DNA of 64,000 nucleotides, from positions 52,991-116,990 of the forward strand of contig NZ_JANCOC010000006.1 in the NCBI RefSeq assembly GCF_024294905.1, given 5' to 3'. Under the pieces are notes generated by a model. It was not told where the DNA came from and did not search any database. It saw nothing but the letters and a program-made list of their open reading frames with translations. How positions within the stretch are numbered: the stretch's first letter is position 1; the number at the start of each line of letters is the position of its first letter. This DNA is from Rothia gullae. GTDB taxonomy: Bacteria > Actinomycetota > Actinomycetes > Actinomycetales > Micrococcaceae. A program made the translations under genes and the position numbers. Below are positions 46,171 to 54,843 of this stretch, in pieces.

Positions 46171-47556
46171 ATGGCATTCACTAAGGTGGCACAGGACCGT
46201 CCTCGCGTCCTGATCGTCGGTGGCGGCTACGTCGGCTTCACCGTTGCTAAGAAGATTCAGAAGGCTATCAAGGAGACCGGTGGCGTCGTCACCATCGTTG
46301 AGCCGAACCCCTACATGACTTACCAGCCCTTCCTCCCCGAGGTTGCAGCAGGTTCCATGGAAGGCCGTAACGCAACTGTGCCGTTGCGCCAGCACCTGCG
46401 CGACACCGAGCTGATCCCCGGTCGTATCACCTCCATCAACCACGCAGAGCGCACCGCTGTTGTTGAGCCCACTGACAACGGTGAGCCCTTCGAGCTGAAG
46501 TACGACGAGATCGTCCTCGGCGCAGGCGCTGTGACCCGTGCATTCCCGATTCCGGGTCTGGCAGAGGTCGCTATCGGTCTGAAGACCATCGAAGAGGCAG
46601 TCTCCGTTCGTAACTGGGTTCTGGACCGCATCGAGGTTGCATCCATGCTGTCCGACGCTGAAGAGCGCCGCCGTGCCCTGACCTTCGTTGTTGTTGGTGG
46701 TGGCTTCGCTGGTGTTGAGACCATCTCCGAGCTCGAGGACATGGCACGCGTTGCTGTGGAGCGCAACGAGCGTCTCTCCGTTTCCGACCTGCACTTCGTC
46801 ATGGTTGAGGCTGCACCTCGCATCATGCCCGAGGTTCCCGCAGACCGTGCAGAGAAGGTTGTTGCAGAGCTGCGTGCACGCGGCATCGAGATCCTGCTGA
46901 ACACCTCCCTCTCCGACGCAACCGACGGCAACCTGCAGCTGATCAACATGGCTGACAAGTCCCCCGCAGGCGAGGTTAAGGCCGACACCCTGATCTGGAC
47001 CGCAGGTGTGGCAGCATCCCCGATGCTGAAGAACACCGACTTCCCGATCGACGAGCGTGGCCGCGTTCGCGTGAGCGCAGACCTGCGCGTCACTGGCGAC
47101 GACGGCGTGGTCGAGGGCGCTTGGGCAGCAGGCGACAACGCAGCTGTTCCGGATCTCTCCGGTGGCGGCGTGGGCGGCTTCTGCGTTCCCAACGCTCAGC
47201 ACGCTTCCCGCCAGGCTGTTGTCCTGGCAAAGAACCTGCTGGCTGCTCGCCGCGGTGAGCCCCTAACCGACTACTACCACGAGACCATCGGTGTTGTGGC
47301 AGGTCTGGGCCTGTGGAAGGGCGTTGCAAACTTCAAGGGTAAGACCATTGGCGGCCCGCTGGCATGGATTATGCACCGCGGCTACCACGGCTCTGCAATC
47401 CCCACCACCGAGCGTACGGTTCGTGTTATGACCACCTGGGCTCTGAACCAGATCTTCGGTCGCGACACCTCCTCGATTCGCCACCAGCGCTCCCCGCGCC
47501 TGGCATTCCAGGAAGCAACCGGTACTGCACCGGCACGCCAGAAGGCAAAGCTCTAA
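46171..47556 (+). CDS. ndh: type II NADH dehydrogenase
   Basis: A 461-residue monotopic, non-proton-pumping NADH:menaquinone oxidoreductase. The FAD-binding Rossmann motif is VLIVGGGYVGFTVAKKI (about 10-26), and the NADH-binding one is FVVVGGGFAGVETISEL (about 172-188). The second FAD contact is GAWAAGDNAAVPD (about 315). The quinone-site segment NAQHASRQAVVLAKN follows, and the C-terminal part ends in an amphipathic membrane-associated region. AGGAAG precedes the ATG. It feeds electrons into the same quinone pool as SdhCDAB. Confidence 0.95.
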   Translation: MAFTKVAQDRPRVLIVGGGYVGFTVAKKIQKAIKETGGVVTIVEPNPYMTYQPFLPEVAAGSMEGRNATVPLRQHLRDTELIPGRITSINHAERTAVVEPTDNGEPFELKYDEIVLGAGAVTRAFPIPGLAEVAIGLKTIEEAVSVRNWVLDRIEVASMLSDAEERRRALTFVVVGGGFAGVETISELEDMARVAVERNERLSVSDLHFVMVEAAPRIMPEVPADRAEKVVAELRARGIEILLNTSLSDATDGNLQLINMADKSPAGEVKADTLIWTAGVAASPMLKNTDFPIDERGRVRVSADLRVTGDDGVVEGAWAAGDNAAVPDLSGGGVGGFCVPNAQHASRQAVVLAKNLLAARRGEPLTDYYHETIGVVAGLGLWKGVANFKGKTIGGPLAWIMHRGYHGSAIPTTERTVRVMTTWALNQIFGRDTSSIRHQRSPRLAFQEATGTAPARQKAKL

Positions 47557-47612
47557 AAATAGCCTGACTTAGGGGTATGCCCCCTGAGATAGCGCACTTG
47601 AGATAAAGCAAA

Positions 47613-47654
47613 GGGCGGTGTGGAAGACTTTGGTCTTCTGCACCGCCTATTTTG
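47613..47654 (+). terminator. terminator after ndh
   Basis: A 16-bp stem with two or three G-U pairs (47613-47628 with 47633-47648), a TTTG loop and an ATTTTGTG tail. Confidence 0.85.
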
Positions 47655-47817
47655 TGCCTGGGTGCTTGCGAGCTGTCTAGCTTAGCCGCCCACCAGTGTT
47701 TTTGCATGATGCTTGCTAGGGCTGGGTTCGGGGAACCAATTGAAATGTGTTTCTGCTTAGGTTCGGGTGCGTTTTCGTGGAATAATAAATATTTGTGTCC
47801 CGGACTGTTCGGGATAC

Positions 47818-47891
47818 GCCCTCATAGTCCAATTGGCAGAGACAGAGGACTTAAAATCCTTGTGTTCTGGGTTCGAGTCCCAGTGGGGGCA
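47818..47891 (+). tRNA. tRNA with UAA anticodon (Leu), short variable loop
   Basis: A 74-nt cloverleaf: acceptor GCCCTCA/TGGGGGC, a 3-bp D stem GTC/GAC with GG in the loop, anticodon stem GAGGA/TCCTT with loop CTTAAAA (anticodon TAA), a 5-nt variable loop, T arm CTGGG-TTCGAGT-CCCAG, and discriminator A. CCA is not encoded. The anticodon reads UUA (Leu), but the variable region lacks the long arm normal in leucine tRNAs. Confidence 0.85.
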
Positions 47892-47926
47892 CGGCATAGA
47901 CGCGCATAGACGTGCGGTATAGATAG

Positions 47927-47960
47927 GCGGCGGCTCTTCCCGTGGGGGAGGGGCCGCCGC
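47927..47960 (+). terminator. terminator after the tRNA
   Basis: GCGGCGGC (47927-47934) pairs with GCCGCCGC (47953-47960), with CTCTTCCC/GGGGAG inside and a TTGTGTGT tail. Confidence 0.75.
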
Positions 47961-48030
47961 TTGTGTGTCTGAGGGTTTACATGTATGGGGGGCACATGTC
48001 TGGGGTGTGGTGTTTGGAGTTTAAAAGGCG

Positions 48031-48059
48031 ATGCCCCCGATTCATACTATCGGGGGCAT
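48031..48059. terminator. 11-bp perfect hairpin
   Basis: ATGCCCCCGAT (48031-48041) pairs with ATCGGGGGCAT (48049-48059). On the minus strand a TTTT follows shortly after, so it may end doxX transcription. Confidence 0.65.
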
Positions 48060-48225
48060 TGTGGAGTGACAGTGCGTGCTGTCGCATTCCGAGCACTCTC
48101 TTCACCGCGGGTAGATACGATCGTCCTTTGCCGGAATTAGGGAGGCCGGCGGTGAAGTCTGGTGAACCTATCGGTGATTGCCTGCCTTCAGGAATCATGT
48201 GTGGAGGCAGGAGGCGGTTCAAAGC

Positions 48226-48639
48226 TTACTTGCGGCGCGCGGTGATTAGCGCGTCGATAGAGAACTTGCCTGCGCCGGTGAGGGCGAGGGCTGCTGCTAC
48301 TGCGGCGAGGGTGAGGACGTATTCGTAGCCGCCCTTGGAAGCGGAGAAACCTGCTGCGATGTGGACGAAGAAGAGCGCGCCGCTCATGGATACGACGGAT
48401 GCGGCTGCCGCGATGCGGGTGGCTGCACCCAGGATGATCATGATGCCGCCGAGCAGTTCGGTTGCCATGGCTAAGTATGCTGCTGCGGCTGCCATGGGGA
48501 TGCCCATCTGTTCGAAGGAGGCGGTGGTGCCCGCGAGGGTCCATTCGAATGCTTTCTGGGTTCCGTGCATGATCATGACGAAACCGAAGACGAGTCGGAG
48601 GATGAGCAAACCGGTGGATTTCATGGTGTCGTTATTCAT
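48226..48639 (-). CDS. DoxX-family membrane protein
   Basis: A 137-residue integral membrane protein with four helices. Typical are RLVFGFVMIMHGTQKAF (about 15-31), the ATELLGGIMIILGAATRIAA segment (about 58-77) and a C-terminal helix. Family members are linked to redox or sulfur metabolism, but the role is generally unclear. The ATG at 48639 is preferred over a TTG at 48675; GAAGG is close to it and a TTGAAG lies upstream as a possible -35 box. Confidence 0.85.
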   Translation of the reverse strand: MNNDTMKSTGLLILRLVFGFVMIMHGTQKAFEWTLAGTTASFEQMGIPMAAAAAYLAMATELLGGIMIILGAATRIAAAASVVSMSGALFFVHIAAGFSASKGGYEYVLTLAAVAAALALTGAGKFSIDALITARRK

Positions 48640-48905
48640 GCCTTCAAGCTTGACAGGTAAAGTTTTATACTTCAAGTAAATTTAGTTCGTGGAGGAAAAA
48701 GGGTACAAAAAGCAGTAAAAATGGGGCTGAAAAGTGACCTGCACCCTAAAAATGGGGGTTTTAGATGACGTTTTGTGACGGTGCTCCATACTCCAAAAAC
48801 ACCCGCATACCGCCTTCTGGAGCTCAAAAACGTGAGACTCTATAAAGAGACACAGCCACAGACACACCCCAGCTGAATAGGGTAGCAGAGACAGAAAGGC
48901 GCAAC

Positions 48906-49790
48906 ATGCAGACTAAACCCTCCATCATTGCCGTCGATATGGATGGCACCTTCCTCACCGACTCCAAAACTTTCGACACCGAACGTTTCTCGTGCATCCT
49001 GCCTCGCCTGCGGGCGCTGGGCATTCACTTTGTTGTGGCGAGCGGAAACACCTACGCCAAGTTGCAGGACTATATGCGTGGCTTTGAAGGACGAGGTCTT
49101 ATCTATATCGCTGAAAACGGTGCATACCTTGCTGATGAGAATGGCAAGCTTGCCGTGCATCCCTTTGAAGAAGAGGACGTGCCGCGCATTATTGAGGTAG
49201 TGCAGGGATTGGATCAGATCGGTCTGCTGGTTTGCACCACCGAAGGTATCTACCTGCCCAAGGATCGTTGCGATCAGATTGTGCACATGATTCGCGGCTA
49301 TTTTGAAGACACCGGCCAGGAGCTTCCCGAAACCCTCACCCTGGAGGATTTCGCGGCGTTCTTCTTCCCCGGCTCGGTCATGGTCGACTCCGTTGAGGAT
49401 TTTGAGGGTGCCCCCATCAAGTTCCCGCTGCTGACTCCGCCTAAGCAGACGCAGCAGTTGAGCGTTTATCTGCGTGAGGTTCTTCCGCAGACCGTCACTC
49501 CGATGGTTAGCGGCTTCGGTGCCATTGATCTGGTGCGTACCGGTGTCAACAAGGCAACCGGCCTGAAGGACCTGTGCGAGCGTCTGGATGCTGATCCGGC
49601 GGGCATTCTTGCATTCGGTGACGGCGAGAACGACATGGAGATGCTTCGCTACGCGGGCTGGGGCGTCGCCATGTCTAACGCCCCGGAGGTTGTGCGGAAT
49701 GCTGCCGACGAGGTGATTGGCACGAACGAGGAACAGGCTGTTCTGGAGTATCTGGAACAGCTGCTGGATCGTTTGGAAGCTTCGCACTAG
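48906..49790 (+). CDS. HAD-IIB (Cof-type) phosphatase
   Basis: A 294-residue cytosolic sugar-phosphate or nucleotide phosphatase of the HAD superfamily. Motif I is AVDMDGTFLTDSK (residues 10-22) with the nucleophile Asp. Motif II is VVASGNTYAKL (about 44). The Lys of motif III is in NKATGLKDLCERL (about 215). Motif IV is AFGDGENDMEMLRYAGWGVAM (about 238-258). The type IIB cap lies between motifs II and III. AAAGG precedes the ATG. Substrate unknown. Confidence 0.9.
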   Translation: MQTKPSIIAVDMDGTFLTDSKTFDTERFSCILPRLRALGIHFVVASGNTYAKLQDYMRGFEGRGLIYIAENGAYLADENGKLAVHPFEEEDVPRIIEVVQGLDQIGLLVCTTEGIYLPKDRCDQIVHMIRGYFEDTGQELPETLTLEDFAAFFFPGSVMVDSVEDFEGAPIKFPLLTPPKQTQQLSVYLREVLPQTVTPMVSGFGAIDLVRTGVNKATGLKDLCERLDADPAGILAFGDGENDMEMLRYAGWGVAMSNAPEVVRNAADEVIGTNEEQAVLEYLEQLLDRLEASH

Positions 49791-49828
49791 ACGCTTCACA
49801 AAGAGGCGCGCAGGAGGGTCTGCGTGTG

Positions 49829-49869
49829 GGGCGGTGTGGGCCTGGGTGAACCTGAGGTAAACACCGCCC
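49829..49869 (+). terminator. weak hairpin after the HAD gene
   Basis: GGGCGGTGT (49829-49837) pairs with ACACCGCCC (49861-49869). The loop is long and the tail only moderately T-rich. Confidence 0.5.
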
Positions 49870-49987
49870 TGAAATATTCTGGCAAGGTCGCTAGAAGCCC
49901 TTGCTGGTAACGAACAACGCCCGTGAGCGCAGGATCTATCTGATAGAATTAACAGAATTAGTTTTGTACCCGTTTAAGGAGAGCATG

Positions 49988-50905
49988 ATGGCGGGAAACC
50001 CGCTTCTGAATTCAATGACGAAGAATGTCACTCAGGGTGACTCTCGTTTCGGTCGTTTTGGTGCGCAGCCGCAGCAGACCAGCCAGCAGGCACAGTACGG
50101 TCAGCAGTATGACCAGCAGGGCTACGGCCAGAACCCCTACGGCCAGCCCCAGTATGGTCAGCAGGCACAGTATGGCCAGCCGTACGGTGAAGCTGACTAC
50201 GGCGTAGCAGCCCCCACCTACTCGGAGCCCATCCCCGCCGGTGAGCGTCTGACCATGAACGATGTCATGGTTAAGACCGGCATCAACCTGGGCCTGGTCG
50301 CTGTCGGTGCCGCTGTTGCATGGTATGCACCGGTGCTGCTGCTCCTGGGCATGGTTGGCGGTCTGGTCCTGGGCCTGGTGAACTCCTTCAAGAAGAAGGT
50401 TTCCCCGATTCTGGTCATGACCTACGCGCTCATGGAAGGTCTGCTGCTCGGTGGCCTGTCCGCTGTTGTGGATATGCGCTATCCCGGCGTGGCTGTCCAG
50501 GCTGTTCTGGCAACCCTCGTGGTCGCAGGTACCACTCTGGCACTGTTCGCGAACGGCAAGCTGCGCGCAACTCCTAAGCTCAACAAGATCTTCATGATTG
50601 GCGCTATTGGTTACCTGGTGTACGGCCTCATCTCGATCCTGGGCGCGGGTATCTTCGGTTCCTCGCTGAACAGCTTCTCTATCGGTGGTATTCCGCTGGG
50701 CCTGGTTGTTGGCCTGTTCGCTGTTGCGCTGGCAACCTACTCGCTGCTGCTGGACTTCACCACCACCTCCGAGGCTGTGGAGGCTGGCCTGCCCGAGCGT
50801 GAGTCCTGGCGCCTTGCTTTCGGCCTGACCGCTTCTCTGGTCTGGCTGTACGTTGAGATCCTGCGTGTTCTCATGTACCTGGCAAGCATCTTTAGCAACG
50901 ACTAA
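49988..50905 (+). CDS. Bax inhibitor-1/YccA family membrane protein
   Basis: A 305-residue protein. The N-terminal ~75 residues are Gln/Tyr/Gly-rich (PQYGQQAQYGQPYGE) and probably disordered in the cytosol. The C-terminal part has seven hydrophobic helices with TYALMEGLLLGGLSAV and DFTTTSEAVEAGLPERESWR, which are signatures of the Bax1-I family. Family members are thought to leak calcium or protons. The second of two adjacent ATGs is chosen because AAGGAG is 6 nt from it. TAGAAT at about 49944 is a likely -10 box. Confidence 0.88.
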   Translation: MAGNPLLNSMTKNVTQGDSRFGRFGAQPQQTSQQAQYGQQYDQQGYGQNPYGQPQYGQQAQYGQPYGEADYGVAAPTYSEPIPAGERLTMNDVMVKTGINLGLVAVGAAVAWYAPVLLLLGMVGGLVLGLVNSFKKKVSPILVMTYALMEGLLLGGLSAVVDMRYPGVAVQAVLATLVVAGTTLALFANGKLRATPKLNKIFMIGAIGYLVYGLISILGAGIFGSSLNSFSIGGIPLGLVVGLFAVALATYSLLLDFTTTSEAVEAGLPERESWRLAFGLTASLVWLYVEILRVLMYLASIFSND

Positions 50906-50916
50906 AGCTCGTTATG

Positions 50917-50947
50917 AGGCGGCGGTACCGTGATGGTGCCGCCGCCT
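50917..50947 (+). terminator. terminator after the Bax1-I gene
   Basis: A 13-bp stem (50917-50929 with 50935-50947, one G-U pair), followed by TTGCCGCTTTACTT. Confidence 0.8.
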
Positions 50948-51077
50948 TTGCCGCTTTACTTCCCCGATGTATCGAGGCGCAGGGGAGGGGCGCAACAACA
51001 TCACCACATACCGCCTCCGCTGGGGCAGCCGAAGCTGCCCCGCGCGGGCGCGACACCGATAACGAGTTGGAGACACC

Positions 51078-52304
51078 GTGAAAATTACACCTGTTGCAGA
51101 AGAGCATGTAGCCGAGGAGGAGCGCGGCTACCGGGTGCCTTTTGCTATGGAAGTTGCTGGTGCTTGGGCGTGGCGCATCATTATGATTGCCGGTGCCGGT
51201 TGGATCCTTTGGAAGGGCCTGGGGCACGTCTCCCTGCTGGTTATTTCTCTTCTGGTGGCTCTGCTGCTGGCGGCTCTGCTGAGCCCCGCCGTGATGCTTC
51301 TGCGTAAGAAGGGCGTTCGTGCCGGTGGCGCGGCGGCTATTGCCGAAATCGGTATGATTCTGGTGCTCGCCGGTATTATTTCGCTGACCGGTCAGCAGAT
51401 TCTGCGCGGTTTTGTGTCCATGGCGGATAAGGCGATGCAGGGCTACCAGCAGCTGATTGGTTGGCTGAAGAACCTCGGCTACGAGTTCGGTGCAGACCAG
51501 CTGAACCAGCTGCTGGAACAGATGGAGAGCGCTGTAACCAATAACCCCAGCTCCGTGCTGCACGGTGTGTCTCAGGTGGGTTCGACTGCGGCTGAGGTTG
51601 CAACCGGCACCCTGCTGACCCTGTTTACCCTGGTCTTCTTCCTGATGGAGGGTGAGCGTATCTGGCTGTTCGTCACTCGCCTCTTCCCGAAGGACGCGCG
51701 TGCCGCAGTCAACGGTGCGGGTCGCGCGGGTTGGAAGTCCCTGGGTGCGTACGTGCGCGTTCAGATTCTGGTGGCGGCTATTGACGCTATCGGCATCGGT
51801 ATTGGTGCCGCAATTCTGGGTGTTCCGCTGGCTATCCCGCTGGGTGTGCTGGTCTTCCTCGGCTCCTTCGTTCCGGTGATTGGTGCCCTCATTTCCGGTG
51901 CTGTGGCTGTGCTGCTGGCGCTGGTTGCTCTGGGCCCGGTGCAGGCGCTGATTATGCTCGGTATTGTTCTGCTGGTTCAGCAGCTCGAATCCAACATTCT
52001 GCAGCCGCTCATTATGGGTAAGGCTGTCTCCCTGCACCCGCTGGCTGTTATTTTCTCGGTGGCTGGTGGCTCCATGATTTTTGGTGCGGTGGGTGCTCTG
52101 TTCGCCGTGCCGACTCTGGCTGTGGTCAACGCGGTGGTGCGTTACCTGGCGAATCGTGACTGGGAGAAGGAGGCGCCTCGTGAGGAGGAGTTCCTCTTCC
52201 CACATGAGCTGGAGCGCCGTAAGAAGGCTGAAGAGTCTGAAAAGGCGAAGGAAGCTAAGACTTCCGAAAGCTCTGAAGAATCTAAGGAATCTGAGAAGGC
52301 TTAG
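51078..52304 (+). CDS. AI-2E family transporter
   Basis: A 408-residue polytopic membrane protein of the AI-2 exporter-like (UPF0118) family. It has about eight helices, with the family's LLVALLLAALLSPAV near 65, the amphipathic central region (about 110-180), and FLGSFVPVIGALISGAVAVLLAL plus ESNILQPLIMGKAVSLHPLAVI (about 255-330). The C-terminal ~40 residues are Lys/Glu/Ser-rich and cytosolic. Start is GTG with GGAGA upstream. Members vary in substrate (AI-2, Na+/H+), so the substrate is open. Confidence 0.88.
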   Translation: MKITPVAEEHVAEEERGYRVPFAMEVAGAWAWRIIMIAGAGWILWKGLGHVSLLVISLLVALLLAALLSPAVMLLRKKGVRAGGAAAIAEIGMILVLAGIISLTGQQILRGFVSMADKAMQGYQQLIGWLKNLGYEFGADQLNQLLEQMESAVTNNPSSVLHGVSQVGSTAAEVATGTLLTLFTLVFFLMEGERIWLFVTRLFPKDARAAVNGAGRAGWKSLGAYVRVQILVAAIDAIGIGIGAAILGVPLAIPLGVLVFLGSFVPVIGALISGAVAVLLALVALGPVQALIMLGIVLLVQQLESNILQPLIMGKAVSLHPLAVIFSVAGGSMIFGAVGALFAVPTLAVVNAVVRYLANRDWEKEAPREEEFLFPHELERRKKAEESEKAKEAKTSESSEESKESEKA

Positions 52305-52514
52305 AACTCAGTTCATTGTGATTAACCGCGGGCTAGACGTTCGCACATAACCTAGATTGGGGGCTGTTCTTACACTGTCTGCTGAGAGTGTGGGGATGGC
52401 CCCTGCTTTATGCTGGTGCATCCTCTAGAATGGAGTGGGCACTGTGCCACCGCGCGCCTTTCAGCGTGCGGGGCTAGGTGCCGACAGAATACGTACCATC
52501 AGAATGGAAACCTC

Positions 52515-53768
52515 GTGAGCGTAGATCTCGACTCCCTGCCCGTGACCCTCACCGACATTGAACGTGCTGCAGAGCTGCTCGAAGGCGTTATTGAACGCAC
52601 CCCCGTCGCTCATTCGCGTGCGCTGAGCCAGCGCCTCGGTTCAGAGGTTTTCTTTAAGTGTGAGAACCTGCAGCGTGCCGGTTCCTTCAAGGTGCGCGGT
52701 GCGTACGTGCGTATGGCGAAGCTTTCTGAGGAGGAGAAGAAGCGCGGCGTTGTGGCGGCGAGCGCGGGTAACCATGCTCAGGGTGTGGCTCTGGCGGCTG
52801 ACCGTCTGGGCATTAAGGCTCGTATCTACATGCCGCTGGGTGCGGCGCTGCCGAAGATTACCGCGACCCGTGATCACGGCGCTGAGGTTGAGTTACACGG
52901 CGTGACCGTGGATGAGGCTCTGGCGGAGGCGAAGCGCTACGCCGAAGAGACCGGTGCAGTGTTCGTGCACCCCTTCGACAATGAAGACATTATTGCTGGT
53001 CAGGGCACGATTGGTCTGGAAATCCTGGAGCAGGTTCCGGACGTTGACACCGTGATTGTGGGTGTTGGCGGCGGCGGTCTGCTGGCTGGTCTGTCCGCTG
53101 CTATCCGCGCTAAGGAGCAGAAGCTCGGCAAGAAGATTAAGATTATTGGTGTTCAGGCGGAGCACGCGGCGGCGTACCCGCTGTCGCTGGCTGCGGATGC
53201 TCTGGTGCCGCTGAAGAAGGTTTCCACCATTGCTGACGGTATTGCGGTGGGCCGCCCCGGACAGATGCCTTTCTCCATCATCAAGGAGCTGGTGGACGAT
53301 GTAGCGACCGTGAGCGAAGACGATATCGCTCGCGCCCTGATCTTCCTGATGGAACGTAACAAGCTTGTGGTGGAGCCTGCCGGTTCGGTGCCCGTGGCGG
53401 CGCTGATGAACGGCAAGCTGAAGGAAGAGTACGGTGACCTGGGTACGGTCGTGTGTGTGCTCTCCGGCGGCAATATTGACCCGATGCTGATGCTGAAGGT
53501 GATTCAGCGCGGTCTGTCTGCGGCTGGCCGCTACATGACCGTGAAGATGATGCTTTCTGACCGCCCGGGTGAGCTGGCGACCATCTCCCGCATTATCTCT
53601 GAGAACGATGCGAACGTGACCGGTGTGGACCACACCCGCGTGGGTGGCTCGCTCTCCATGGGTGACGTGTCGATTACGATCGATATGGAGACCAAGGGTG
53701 TGGAGCATTGCCGTCAGGTGATTGCCGCCCTGGAGGATGAGGGTTTCAAGCCCATCATCGTCTACTAA
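52515..53768 (+). CDS. ilvA: threonine ammonia-lyase
   Basis: A PLP-dependent cytosolic enzyme deaminating threonine to 2-oxobutyrate, the first step to isoleucine, 417 residues. The PLP lysine is in RAGSFKVRGAY (about 55-65), the ASAGNHAQGVA loop near 85, and the Gly-rich phosphate cradle VGVGGGGLLAGLS near 185. A single C-terminal ACT-like domain begins about 340 (VKMMLSDRPGELATISRII). This single-ACT form resembles the catabolic/TdcB-like type common in actinobacteria. The GTG at 52515 follows GGAAA; upstream codons in the longer frame look noncoding. Confidence 0.92.
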   Translation: MSVDLDSLPVTLTDIERAAELLEGVIERTPVAHSRALSQRLGSEVFFKCENLQRAGSFKVRGAYVRMAKLSEEEKKRGVVAASAGNHAQGVALAADRLGIKARIYMPLGAALPKITATRDHGAEVELHGVTVDEALAEAKRYAEETGAVFVHPFDNEDIIAGQGTIGLEILEQVPDVDTVIVGVGGGGLLAGLSAAIRAKEQKLGKKIKIIGVQAEHAAAYPLSLAADALVPLKKVSTIADGIAVGRPGQMPFSIIKELVDDVATVSEDDIARALIFLMERNKLVVEPAGSVPVAALMNGKLKEEYGDLGTVVCVLSGGNIDPMLMLKVIQRGLSAAGRYMTVKMMLSDRPGELATISRIISENDANVTGVDHTRVGGSLSMGDVSITIDMETKGVEHCRQVIAALEDEGFKPIIVY

Positions 53769-53844
53769 GCCGATATATTTATTAGCTGACGAGCTGTAAT
53801 AGGTGCGCCTGCGACTTATAGGCAGAACGCAAGAATAGACAAAA

Positions 53845-53888
53845 ACAGTGCGGGGCACTGACCGTTGATGGTCAGCACCCCGCACTGT
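53845..53888. terminator. bidirectional terminator between ilvA and greA
   Basis: ACAGTGCGGGG (53845-53855) pairs with CCCCGCACTGT (53878-53888), with an inner CTGACC/GGTCAG stem. It has A-rich and T-rich edges on the two sides. Confidence 0.88.
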
Positions 53889-53926
53889 TTGTTTTATATC
53901 TAGCGCTGTCTCTTAGCTCTAACTTC

Positions 53927-54424
53927 TTAGCCCTGGTAAGGGGTTGCGGAGATAATCTTAGCGCTCAGTTCCTTACCGTTCGGAGCGGTGTAGGTGACTT
54001 CGTCGCCCTGCTTAGCGCCCATAATTGCTGCGCCGAGGGGGGACTTCTCAGAGAAGACCTTCAGGTCGCTACCTGCTGGCAGAGTATCCTCAATTTCGCG
54101 GGAGCCGAGTAGGAACTTCAGGGTGCGGCCGGCAACCTCAGCTTCGATAACCATGCCGTGTTCTACCACGCCGTCGTCAGCGGGAGTGTCGCCGATGTAG
54201 GCGGTTTCCAGCAGGTACTTGAGCTGCTTGATGCGCGCCTCGTTCTTAGCCTGCTCGTCGCGTGCTGCGTGGTAGCCGCCGTTCTCGCGGAGGTCACCCT
54301 CATCGCGTGCCTGCGCGATGCGGTCAACGATTTCCTGGCGGTACGGGCCGGAGAGGTACTCCAGCTCCTGGGTGAGGCGGTCGAAGGCGTCCTGAGTGAG
54401 CCATGCACCAGTATTTTCAGCCAT
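53927..54424 (-). CDS. greA: transcription elongation factor GreA
   Basis: A 165-residue RNA polymerase accessory factor that stimulates cleavage of backtracked RNA. The N-terminal coiled coil holds the essential acidic tip in ARDEGDLRENGGYHAARDEQ (about 39-58). The C-terminal FKBP-like domain includes SREIEDTLPAGSDL and SPLGAAIMGAKQGDEVTY. The ATG at 54424 follows AAAGGA at good spacing; earlier in-frame codons look noncoding. It is divergent from mca, as in other actinobacteria. Confidence 0.95.
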   Translation of the reverse strand: MAENTGAWLTQDAFDRLTQELEYLSGPYRQEIVDRIAQARDEGDLRENGGYHAARDEQAKNEARIKQLKYLLETAYIGDTPADDGVVEHGMVIEAEVAGRTLKFLLGSREIEDTLPAGSDLKVFSEKSPLGAAIMGAKQGDEVTYTAPNGKELSAKIISATPYQG

Positions 54425-54843
54425 GCGTGTCCTTTGCTTATGCGCCGGCTCTGCCGGTGCGAAACGAATAAACCCGCTACCGCGTGCCACGTTCAATGCG
54501 CGGAGGTACCGGTAACGGAATGAATCAACAGACCTATTCTAGAGCACCGGAGGATTTTCGGCTGTTATGCCGGTCGTATCTTCCCCTCTGAGCGCATCTT
54601 CGTCGGTACGCACGCCGGTAGCTGAACACTCTGCCAGCATCAGACTGTTTCATGCCCGTGAATCTGCTGATATGACGGCACGTTTCACGATGTCACACGG
54701 CGTCATCTACGCTAGTGTACCGGCGCTATCCTTGGGTATCATACGAGAAGCTACAACCGTAAAATTTCTGCCGTGTAGCGCTCGCATTCGCGAGTCATAG
54801 ACACATTATCGAACCCCTGGCGCATCACCTAAAGGAGACCACC
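54425..54843. other. greA-mca divergent spacer
   Basis: No gene is visible. On the minus strand TAGAAT (54536-54541) is a likely greA -10 box, giving a leader of about 105 nt that ends in a small CCGGC/GCCGG hairpin (54445-54457) just before the greA ribosome-binding site. Short ORFs here lack codon bias. Confidence 0.45.

Larger units (their letters stand above)
47892..48225. other. tRNA-doxX spacer
   Basis: No gene is seen. It holds a GC-rich hairpin after the tRNA (47927-47960) and the bidirectional hairpin at 48031-48059. Confidence 0.5.

Noticed and set aside
54567..54800. 77-aa plus-strand ORF in the greA-mca spacer
   Set aside because: No ribosome-binding site, composition unlike coding DNA here, and it covers the expected promoter region.
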